Origin: Phenylobacterium sp.
GTDB lineage: Bacteria > Pseudomonadota > Alphaproteobacteria > Caulobacterales > Caulobacteraceae
NCBI RefSeq assembly: GCF_004297125.1
Contig: NZ_SCVD01000021.1
Coordinates: forward strand, 124,001-188,000
DNA: 64,000 bases
Direction of reading: 5' to 3'
Positions 7,688-14,971 of the stretch are shown here, piece after piece. A program made the position numbers and the translations under genes. The notes under the pieces were generated by a model, which ran no database searches, was not told the DNA's origin, and saw only the letters and a list, made by a program, of their open reading frames with translations. Within the stretch, counting starts at the first letter, position 1. Every line of letters starts with the position of its first letter.

Positions 7688-8590
7688 CTAGACATCGGTT
7701 GGTTCGACGGTGTCGGTGCCGCCCCGTGGGACGGGCTGGCGTACGGGCGCCCATGCCGAGCCGGAGCCCCGGTAGGCGACCAGCGCAGCGGCCGCCCGCA
7801 CATAGAGATATGCAGGAAGGTTGGGCCAGACGTCGACCCTCCGGACCACATGCGCGAGATTGCGCCAGGGACCCGCGCCAGGGTCGCGCCGCTCGCCCCC
7901 GCGGCCTGGCGGCAGTAACCGAAGCTGCCGATTGCCGGCATGCCACCGGCTTACGGTGCGGATCAGGCGCGCCCCGTCGGGGAAGGTGACTACGAACCCT
8001 CCGCTGTCGGTCAGCCGGCGCTCGGCCTTCAGAAAGCACGATCTGACGAACGCATCGTCGGCCACCAGGTCCGGGAAGTCGCGCCAGCGCTCGCGGCCGG
8101 CGGCGCTGACGCCATAGCAGCCGGCGCCGACGACATCGCCGGCCACCGCCGGGAGGGAAGACCAGACCCGGGCGAACGCGCGCGTGATCGGGCTGCGGGA
8201 CGGCGCGAGGCGCAACGGTGGCGCGGCCAGCACCGCGGCGGAGCCTGACAGAGTCCCGGCCAGCGACGTCAGCGTGCCGGGCAGCAGCGTCACGTCGGCG
8301 TCTAGATAGACCGCCGCACAGCCTCGCCGCTCGGCGTCGCCTCGGTTCAGGGCCGACGCCTTGCCGGCGGACGATGCCTCGATGATCCGGACCGGGACGC
8401 CTGCCGAGTCCAGCCGGCGATGGCCCCGGGCGGCTGCCTCCAGGGTCGCGCCGCGATCCGGTCCGTTGACGATGACGACCACCAGGAGGTCCAGGCCGCC
8501 GGCGTCGTCGGCGATGCTGTCCAGGCAAGCCTCGAGGGTTGCGCCTTCCCCGCGGGCTGGGATGATGATGTCGAGCGCCGGCGGCCTCAC
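7688..8590 (-). CDS. Family 2 glycosyltransferase of the NOS operon
   Basis: GT-A-fold glycosyltransferase of 300 residues, last gene of the operon with the nitric oxide synthase. The N-terminus begins directly with the nucleotide-sugar fold (ALDIIIPARGEGATLEACLD). The metal-binding motif is AVYLDADVTLLPG, and VADDAFVRSCFL holds the acceptor-side acidic residues. The C-terminal part (ending in PAYLYVRAAAALVAY) is moderately hydrophobic and may touch the membrane. I chose the GTG at 8590 because it overlaps the NOS stop by four bases (GTGA), a classic coupled junction, and starts the domain exactly; the 91 upstream in-frame codons are an artefact of the overlapping NOS gene. Donor and acceptor sugars are unknown. 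Confidence 0.83.
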   Translation of the reverse strand: MRPPALDIIIPARGEGATLEACLDSIADDAGGLDLLVVVIVNGPDRGATLEAAARGHRRLDSAGVPVRIIEASSAGKASALNRGDAERRGCAAVYLDADVTLLPGTLTSLAGTLSGSAAVLAAPPLRLAPSRSPITRAFARVWSSLPAVAGDVVGAGCYGVSAAGRERWRDFPDLVADDAFVRSCFLKAERRLTDSGGFVVTFPDGARLIRTVSRWHAGNRQLRLLPPGRGGERRDPGAGPWRNLAHVVRRVDVWPNLPAYLYVRAAAALVAYRGSGSAWAPVRQPVPRGGTDTVEPTDV

Positions 8591-9837
8591 CGCCGCCGCT
8601 CGCGGATCCACTTCCGCCACCGCCGCTGCAGGCGTCGCCAGCGGCCGAGCATGCGCCCCTCGACCTCGGTCGATCGCCTCACGGCGAGGTCCGCCCCGTC
8701 CGAGGCCCGCGATCGGTAGAAGTTCGGCACGTCGCTCAGGCCGTTCATGGGCAGATGGAACACAGGGCATGCCGCCGAGGCCTGGGGCGGCACGATCCAG
8801 GCCCAGTCGGCGGCGACCGCTCTGGCGGCCGCCTGCTCGGTTCGCACGAAGGTCAGGTGCCATTCGCTCGCGGCATGGTGGTCGCAGATCGAGACCCCGG
8901 CCTCGTCGAACGAGTACAGGATGGCCCTGTTCAACTCGGTCAGGACGTCGTCCTTCCAGAGCCGCTCGGAGCGATCAATGCCCATGGCGTCCGCCGCGGG
9001 CTCCAGCAGGTCGTAGCGAGCGCTGTCCACGAGGTTTCGGGAAGCGATCTCCGTGCCCTGGTAGAAGCCGTTGAAGGGAGCGCAGGGATAGTCGATCCCG
9101 CCGATCGAGAGGATCATGTCGCTGACAAACGGGACCGCGTACCAGCGCAGGCCGAGGTCGGCGAGCCCGGCGCGGGAGGGATGCCGGATCTGGACCTCGC
9201 GGACGAGATCCTTCGGCAGGGGATAGATCCGCCGGCCGCCGCCGGGCGTGCGGAGCATCAGAGGCAGGACGTCGAATGGACCCTGAGGTTCGGGCGGTCG
9301 CCAACCCAAGGATCGGGCGATGCGGGTGAATTCGAGGTTTTGGGGATCGCCGATCACGCCGCCGGATGGGTCGAGATAACCCGCATACTGGATGAGCTGG
9401 GCGTTCTCGGCATAGGGCGGGCTGGCCTCGCCCTTCACGGGCGGAAAGATGGAGATGATCGGCGCCACCCGATCTCCCGCGTGGGCCATCCGGATTTGCG
9501 CGAACAGGCGCGAGGCCATCTCGTCCGGCTCGGTCACAGATCGGCAGTCGATCACCTCCAACGATTTCCAGAAGAGCCGGCCGATGCACCGAGCGGAATT
9601 CCGCCAGGCGACCCGCGCGCCGAACGCCAGCTCGTCAGCGGTGTGTTCGTACCAGCCTTCCCGCCGCAGCGACCGCAGCACCTCGGCCCGCCGGGCTTTC
9701 ATGGCGGCCATGGGCAGGCCGGTCTCCCGGTGAAAGAGCTCGACGAATGCGGCGGTCTCTTCGGCCCGCTCGCCCGGCGTGAGATGCCGCAGGCGTCGCC
9801 TGAGGGGGTCTGAGCGCGAGGCTGTGTCGACGAACAA
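8587..9837 (-). CDS. Bacterial nitric oxide synthase oxygenase domain protein
   Basis: Stand-alone NOS oxygenase of 416 residues, predicted to oxidise L-arginine to citrulline and nitric oxide on a thiolate-ligated heme. The heme-cysteine motif is VAWRNSARCIGRLFW, with the ligand at Cys84. QYAGYLDPSGGVIGDP, RWYAVPFVSDMILSIGG and APFNGFYQGTEIASRNL follow; Glu263 is the expected arginine-binding residue, with F where W is usual in FNGWY. DHHAAS and DWAWIVPPQASAACPVFH give the pterin/heme-edge tryptophans W345 and W347. No reductase domain is fused, as in Bacillus NOS. A tail of about 33 residues rich in Arg and Trp follows the usual end. The start is TTG, eight bases after the radical SAM stop, and the glycosyltransferase start overlaps its stop. 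NOS is rare in Proteobacteria. Confidence 0.93.
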   Translation of the reverse strand: MFVDTASRSDPLRRRLRHLTPGERAEETAAFVELFHRETGLPMAAMKARRAEVLRSLRREGWYEHTADELAFGARVAWRNSARCIGRLFWKSLEVIDCRSVTEPDEMASRLFAQIRMAHAGDRVAPIISIFPPVKGEASPPYAENAQLIQYAGYLDPSGGVIGDPQNLEFTRIARSLGWRPPEPQGPFDVLPLMLRTPGGGRRIYPLPKDLVREVQIRHPSRAGLADLGLRWYAVPFVSDMILSIGGIDYPCAPFNGFYQGTEIASRNLVDSARYDLLEPAADAMGIDRSERLWKDDVLTELNRAILYSFDEAGVSICDHHAASEWHLTFVRTEQAAARAVAADWAWIVPPQASAACPVFHLPMNGLSDVPNFYRSRASDGADLAVRRSTEVEGRMLGRWRRLQRRWRKWIRERRR

Positions 9838-9845
9838 GGCGCGCC

Positions 9846-11369
9846 CTACATCAGGCCGTCGAAGGCTCGCGCCGACGAGCGGATCGGACGCCGGTTGATC
9901 GCATAGACCGCCCTCAGGACCTTCAGCTTGGCCTTTCGATATGAGGCGCTGGAGCCGTCCCGGCTCACATACCGCGCCTGCGCCCGCCGGCCGTCCAGCC
10001 GTGTTAGCCGCAGGTTGGGATACGCTTCGGGGCTTTCCATCACCGCACGATGGATGGGTGTTCCGACCGGTATGGAAAATTCATTGTAGCGGATGCGGTC
10101 GATATAGTCCGAGTGCCGTTCCAGGAACTCGGCGGTCAGTTCCAGGTCCCGCACCGTCTCGCCGGGGAAACCCTTGAACATGGTGGCGCGCACGCTGAGC
10201 CCGGCTTCGTGAGCGTTGCGGATGAACTCTGCGTTCCCTTCGACGCTGCAACCCTTGTCCATCGCATCCAGCAGCGCCTGGCTGCCGCTCTCGAGGCCGA
10301 AGCTGACCCGGCGCATGCCGGCGGCGACGGCGGCGCGCAGGTCCTTCTTCGAGAGCCCGTTGTCGCGGCGCTGGTCGACGTGGACGGTGCCGATCCATTG
10401 CGCGCCCCGCACATTGCGCTGGGCGCCCTCCACGATGCCGCGCATCAGCTCCGGGTTGGAGTTCAGCTTGAGGTCGAGGAAGAGGAAGTTGCTTGTGCCG
10501 TGCCGCCGGGACTGTTCGCGCATCTCATGCAGCACATGATCGGCCGAACGATTTCGGAAGGTCCGACCGCTCACCGAGACCACGTCACTGCAGAACGTGC
10601 AGCGGCTCCACTGACATCCACGGCTGGCCATCAGGGGAATGATCCGAACCCTGTAACGGTCCCACGGGAAATCGGTGAAGTCGGCCACCGGCGTCGCATC
10701 CAGCGGCCTCAGGGGTGGCGCGGCGCCCGAGCGGCGCCCGTCGGGCAAGGTTATGCCGGGGAAGGAGAGCAGGTCGCCGCCCTCGCAGGCCGTGCGGACG
10801 ATGTCGGGCGCCGAAACGTCCGTTTCCGCCCCGACCACAGCCGTCAATCCAGGTATCTTGGCCCAGACCGTCGCGGCGCTCTCCAGGTTGAACATCGGTC
10901 CGCCCAGCAGCATGGGCACGCCATGCCGCTGGGCGAGTTTCCCAAGCTCCACCACGGTGGGGTAGTGCTGCATGTAGGCCGACAACAGCAGCACGTCGGG
11001 CTTAGCGGCCAGGGCCCGCTCAGTTTCCGCGATGACCCGCGCATGCGGGCGATCCAGCCACCAGCGCCGCACGCCCCGCAGGCCGTCCCGGGCAGACCGG
11101 AACGCCGGGTGGGTCGACAGGTGGATCCGGCGCATCAGATGGTCATGGAGGGCCTCGGCCCGCTCCCGCTCGGCGGCGGGTACGTCATAGGCCAAGGGCG
11201 ACAGCAGCTCGACGGCGAAGCCGGCGTTGCGCAGCGACGCCACCAGGATGCCGACAGCCAGGGTCGGGAAGGTCGAAAAGTTGTTCAGGTCGATCACCAG
11301 GGCCTTGTGCAGACCGCGATTCAGGGCCGTGATGCGCTCGGCGGCGCTGCCGCTACGAACCGGTTTCAA
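9846..11369 (-). CDS. B12-binding-type radical SAM protein of the NOS operon
   Basis: Protein of 507 residues. The first 200 or so residues form a cobalamin-binding-like Rossmann domain (LAVGILVASLRNAGFAVELL; later VPMLLGGPMFN). No DxHxxG cobalamin ligand motif is seen, so cofactor binding is uncertain. The radical SAM core starts near residue 245 with the iron-sulfur motif SRGCQWSRCTFCSD: cysteines 252, 257 and 260, spaced CX4CX2C, one residue longer than the usual CX3CX2C. Later core features are VSFGLESGSQALLDAMDKG and FPGET. I chose the TTG at 11369, preceded at six bases by GGGGGAAG. It is first of three tightly packed genes (rSAM, NOS, GT2). The substrate is unknown; methylation, rearrangement or coupling chemistry are all possible. 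Confidence 0.87.
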   Translation of the reverse strand: MKPVRSGSAAERITALNRGLHKALVIDLNNFSTFPTLAVGILVASLRNAGFAVELLSPLAYDVPAAERERAEALHDHLMRRIHLSTHPAFRSARDGLRGVRRWWLDRPHARVIAETERALAAKPDVLLLSAYMQHYPTVVELGKLAQRHGVPMLLGGPMFNLESAATVWAKIPGLTAVVGAETDVSAPDIVRTACEGGDLLSFPGITLPDGRRSGAAPPLRPLDATPVADFTDFPWDRYRVRIIPLMASRGCQWSRCTFCSDVVSVSGRTFRNRSADHVLHEMREQSRRHGTSNFLFLDLKLNSNPELMRGIVEGAQRNVRGAQWIGTVHVDQRRDNGLSKKDLRAAVAAGMRRVSFGLESGSQALLDAMDKGCSVEGNAEFIRNAHEAGLSVRATMFKGFPGETVRDLELTAEFLERHSDYIDRIRYNEFSIPVGTPIHRAVMESPEAYPNLRLTRLDGRRAQARYVSRDGSSASYRKAKLKVLRAVYAINRRPIRSSARAFDGLM

Positions 11370-11488
11370 CGCGACTTCCCCCGGATACAAACTCAGTCCC
11401 GTAGGGCGAGAGTAGCAAGAAGCGTGCCTCGTGGGGTTGCTGGATTGTCGCGCGCCCACCCAAGAATGTGAATGCGGCGTGACGGCAA

Positions 11489-12631
11489 CTAACCTGCCGC
11501 CGCCATCCTCGGCGCGCGCCGCCGGCGGGGCGTTCCGGCCGCAAGCACCTCGTCCACCAGCCGGGCATAGGCATGGTTGGTCAGGCTGAGGTCGTAGGCG
11601 ATGGCGCGGTCCTGCGGGCGCACGGGCGCCTCGGTCTGGGCCAGCAGGGCCTGGGCCAGGGCGTCGGGGTCCTGGCCATCGAACAGCAGGCCGTAGCGGC
11701 CCTCGTCCAGCACCTGGGCGGCGTCACCGGCGATCCGTGAGGCCACGACGGGCGCGCCCGCCGCCAGCGCCTCAAGCAGGGCCAGGGACGAGGTCTCCCA
11801 GCGGGACGGCAGGGCGAACACCGCGGCGCGGCTCAGCCAGGCGAAGACGTTGCCGGTTTCGCCCGCCAGCAGGAAGTCGTCGCCCAGGCCGGCGTCGCGC
11901 GCCAGGCCCTCCAGCCGCGCCCGCTCGGACGCTGCGCCGCCACCGATGATCGCCAGGCGCAGGCGGCGCGTTCCGCGCGCCCGGCCCACGGCCTCGATCA
12001 GCAGGTCGAAGTTCTTCTGCGGTCGCAGCCGGCCGATGCCGACCACCACCGGCGTCGGTTCCTCCAGCCATGGATGCGGCGCCGGGGCCCGGGCGAGCCG
12101 CCTGGCCAGGGCGTTGTCCACCCCGTTCGGCAGCTCGGCGGCCCGGCCCGAGGCGATCGCCTCGGCGAACAGCGGCAACCGCCGCAGCGCGCGGCCCACC
12201 ACCACCACCCTGGCGGCGTCGAGGATCAGCAGCTTCATCCACGCCAGGCGCGTGCGGCTCTTCAGTCCGTCGTCGCGCGCCACCTCGTTGCTGATGCAGT
12301 AGATGCGCGCGATGTGGCGCAGCCCCTGGCAGGCCAGGAACGGCGTCCAGTGCCCCATGTTGCCGACCGACATCAGGGCGCCGGCCGGCTGGCCGGAGAG
12401 CCAGGCCCTGAGGCGCAGCGCGGCGGCCCCGCGGCCCAGGGCGCCCTCCTTCTCCGCGAGGACCTTCAGCGCGAACGGCCCACGCGCCGCCTCTTCCGCG
12501 AAGAAGCCATCGCCATAGCCCGCGACCAAGGTGGTCGGGTGGTCCTCCGCCAGCCGCCTGGCGAAGTCGATGGCGTTGCGCACCACGCCGCTGGAGCGAA
12601 GGTCGTGGACGTAGAGATAGACGTGGCGCAT
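11489..12631 (-). CDS. Family 4 (GT-B) glycosyltransferase
   Basis: Glycosyltransferase of 380 residues with two Rossmann halves. The N-terminal acceptor half starts VYLYVHDLRSSGVVRNAIDF. The donor half has VVGIGRLRPQKNFDLLIEAV and the E-x7-E motif around ALPSRWETSSLALLEALAAG, typical of family GT4. It lies 119 bases upstream of the radical SAM gene on the same strand, so it may belong to that transcript or be separate. It is divergent (67 bases) from the ATP-grasp operon, so the two units may share a control region. It probably adds a sugar to a cell-surface polysaccharide or glycosylated metabolite; the sugar cannot be read. Confidence 0.87.
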   Translation of the reverse strand: MRHVYLYVHDLRSSGVVRNAIDFARRLAEDHPTTLVAGYGDGFFAEEAARGPFALKVLAEKEGALGRGAAALRLRAWLSGQPAGALMSVGNMGHWTPFLACQGLRHIARIYCISNEVARDDGLKSRTRLAWMKLLILDAARVVVVGRALRRLPLFAEAIASGRAAELPNGVDNALARRLARAPAPHPWLEEPTPVVVGIGRLRPQKNFDLLIEAVGRARGTRRLRLAIIGGGAASERARLEGLARDAGLGDDFLLAGETGNVFAWLSRAAVFALPSRWETSSLALLEALAAGAPVVASRIAGDAAQVLDEGRYGLLFDGQDPDALAQALLAQTEAPVRPQDRAIAYDLSLTNHAYARLVDEVLAAGTPRRRRAPRMAAAG

Positions 12632-12698
12632 CGCAGGCTCCGGCGAAGATCGCCCGTGCTACCGCCGTACTGTAACAATCGGATGCTAGGCCGCCCCG

Positions 12699-13850
12699 AT
12701 GGGGTACGATCGGCTCTATTTCCTCAAGAAGGCCTACGCGATCTATCCGGGCGTCACGGCGCCGGTGAGCGGTCGGTTCCTGGCCGAGCACTACCGCCGG
12801 CGGCGGGCCCTGCGCGGGCCCTTGCGGGCGGCCCTGGACGTCCTGGTGGGCCTGGGTTTCCGGGCCTGGATCCCGTGGCGCGCGCGCAAGGTGCAGAGGA
12901 AGTTCGGCCTGGACGGCGCCTGGCGCGCGCGGGCCATCCAGATCGCGCGGATGCGCTTCGCCGACCCGCAGGACGTGGCCCTGTTCCGCATCGACGAGGC
13001 CGCGGCCCTGGACGGATACATCCGGCGTTTCGAGGATGCGGCGCTGAACAAGCTGATCAACCCACTGGGCTGGACGCCCGCCTGCGCCCTGGCCGACAAG
13101 GCGCGGTTCTACGCCCGCTGCCGCGACGCCGGCCTGCCGCATCCCGAGACGGTGGCGGTGATCGAGGCCGGGCGGTTCACGCTCCACGCCGACCCAGCCG
13201 GCCGCGAGCTGGTGGCCAAGCCGGCGGACGGCGAGGGTGGCGACGGGTTGGTCCTGCTGGGCGCCTTCGCCGACGCGGCCGACTTCGAGGCGCGGCTGCC
13301 GGCGGCGCTGACGGCCTCGCGCGGGGCGACGGTGATCCAGCCCCGGATCGGGACCCATCCCGCGCTGCGCGACCTGGCCCTGGCCGCCCTGCCCACGGTG
13401 CGCGTGGTGACCATCCTGGACGAAGCGGGCGCGCCCGAGGTGGTCAGCGCGACCTTCCGCTTCGCGTCGGACCCCGCCGCGCGGGTCGACAACATGAAGG
13501 CCGGGGGCCTGATCGCCGCGGTGGACCTGGAGGCCGGGACCCTGGGCGTGGCCTGCCGCGGCTATGGCGGCGGGGACCATGAGGTCCACCCGGTGACGGG
13601 CGCGCGGATCACCGGCCGGGCGCTGCCGGACTGGGCGGCGGTCAAGGCCCTCTCGGTATGGGCCCATGCGCAGGCGTTCGCCGACTATGCCCTCGTCGGA
13701 TGGGACGTGGCCATGACGCCGGGCGGCCCGCTGCTGGTCGAGGGCAACGGCAAGCCGGGGGTGCTGATGCCCCAGCGGGCGGCCCGGCGCGGCCTGGGCG
13801 AGGGCCGCTATGGCGCGCTGCTCGCTCATCATCTTGCCACCAAAGCGTAG
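12699..13850 (+). CDS. Sugar-transfer-associated ATP-grasp protein
   Basis: Protein of 383 residues matching the family called sugar-transfer associated ATP-grasp. These enzymes use ATP to form an acyl-phosphate and then an amide or thioester bond. The N-terminal 110 residues are basic and helical. The ATP-grasp core runs from LADKARFYARCRDAGLPHP, through the lysine motif ELVAKPADGEGGDG and the NMKAGGLIAAVD region, to the metal-binding end WDVAMTPGGPLLVEGNGKPG. It opens a three-gene operon with a second ATP-grasp gene and a nucleotidyltransferase. Relatives often sit in polysaccharide loci, which fits the divergent GT4 gene. The substrate is unknown. Confidence 0.83.
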   Translation: MGYDRLYFLKKAYAIYPGVTAPVSGRFLAEHYRRRRALRGPLRAALDVLVGLGFRAWIPWRARKVQRKFGLDGAWRARAIQIARMRFADPQDVALFRIDEAAALDGYIRRFEDAALNKLINPLGWTPACALADKARFYARCRDAGLPHPETVAVIEAGRFTLHADPAGRELVAKPADGEGGDGLVLLGAFADAADFEARLPAALTASRGATVIQPRIGTHPALRDLALAALPTVRVVTILDEAGAPEVVSATFRFASDPAARVDNMKAGGLIAAVDLEAGTLGVACRGYGGGDHEVHPVTGARITGRALPDWAAVKALSVWAHAQAFADYALVGWDVAMTPGGPLLVEGNGKPGVLMPQRAARRGLGEGRYGALLAHHLATKA

Positions 13851-13945
13851 CGTGGGCGTCACGCGCGGCGCGTACCTGAGCGGCGAAGGCCCGTCGTCCC
13901 TGAGTCGGCCGACCACTCGCCGGGCCGCGGATTGGGGAGAATCCG

Positions 13946-14971
13946 ATGAGCCGTCACGCCATGCCGCGCGCCATTCCCGCGGCCCTGAAACGCACCCTGA
14001 GGGTCCTGTTCGTCGCCAAGCACGCCCGATGGGACGGCGGCCTGCACCCCGACGACGGCACCCACGCCGTCTATCACCGGGAAATGCGCCAGGTGCTGGA
14101 GGCCATCGGCCTGAACCTGGTGCTGGCCGACGACTACCGGGTGCTGTTCGACGAGCCGCTGGTGGACTTCGTCTTCCCGTTGCTGAATCGCGGCGGTTTT
14201 CTGAACTCCGAGATGCTGCTGCCGCTGCTGTGCGAGCGGCTGGACCTGCCGTACCTGGGCGCCACGCCCATCCTGCGCGGCCTGGCCGACGACAAGCACC
14301 TGGCCAAGCGGGCGGCGCTGGCCCGCGGCGTGCCGACCGCGCCCTGGGCCATCTTCCGCCGGGGCGCGCCGATCGAGGCCGCGGCCTGCCCGCCCGGCGA
14401 ACGCTTCGTGATCAAGCCGAACGCCAGCTCGGCCAGTTGGGGGGTCTCGGACGCCCACGACTGGGCCGGCGCGCGCCAGGCTGTGATCCGGCTGCACGAC
14501 GAGGGCCACGACGCCATCGTCGAGCCGTTCATCGCCGGCCACGACATCGAGGTCTCGGTGATCACCATCGACGACGCGCCGCTGGTCCTACCCACCCAGA
14601 TCGTCGAACAGGCGGACCCGGGCCTCCTGCGCACCTACCAGGAGAAGCGCAACCTTTGCGCCGGCCAGGCCTACGAGATCCGGCCGCTGACCGACCCCCG
14701 CGTGCTGGACGTGGTCGAGGCGCGGGCCCGCGAGATGATGCGCGAGTTCATGCCCTTCGACTACGGGCGCTTCGAGTTCCGCGTCGATGTGGCGACGGGC
14801 GCGATCCAGTTCCTGGAGGTCAACCTCAACTGCAACCTCTGGTCCCGGAAGACCATCGCCATGGCCGCCGCCCAGATCGGCTGGAGCCATGGCGAACTGA
14901 TCGAGACGATCCTGGCCGAGAGCCTGCGCCGCCAGGGGCTGATGGCCAGGCAAATCGATGTCGCCGCCTGA
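13946..14971 (+). CDS. D-alanine-D-alanine-ligase-like ATP-grasp enzyme
   Basis: ATP-grasp protein of 341 residues, related to Ddl but not a canonical Ddl. Core motifs are YLGATPILRGLADDKHLAKR, FVIKPNASSASWGVSDAHDW (glycine-rich loop), the VEPFIAGHDIEVSVI stretch and a metal-binding end FLEVNLNCNLWSRKT. The N-lobe lacks the Ddl serine loop, and peptidoglycan genes are absent here, so I infer a dedicated amide ligase rather than D-Ala-D-Ala ligase. GGGGAGA precedes the ATG by seven bases. The downstream nucleotidyltransferase start overlaps its end by 14 bases, indicating translational coupling. A preceding 95-base gap separates it from the first ATP-grasp gene. Confidence 0.82.
   Translation: MSRHAMPRAIPAALKRTLRVLFVAKHARWDGGLHPDDGTHAVYHREMRQVLEAIGLNLVLADDYRVLFDEPLVDFVFPLLNRGGFLNSEMLLPLLCERLDLPYLGATPILRGLADDKHLAKRAALARGVPTAPWAIFRRGAPIEAAACPPGERFVIKPNASSASWGVSDAHDWAGARQAVIRLHDEGHDAIVEPFIAGHDIEVSVITIDDAPLVLPTQIVEQADPGLLRTYQEKRNLCAGQAYEIRPLTDPRVLDVVEARAREMMREFMPFDYGRFEFRVDVATGAIQFLEVNLNCNLWSRKTIAMAAAQIGWSHGELIETILAESLRRQGLMARQIDVAA

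Noticed and set aside
8591..8863. An N-terminal extension of the NOS-operon glycosyltransferase
   Set aside because: It translates the overlapping NOS coding region in another frame; the fold begins at the GTG at 8590.
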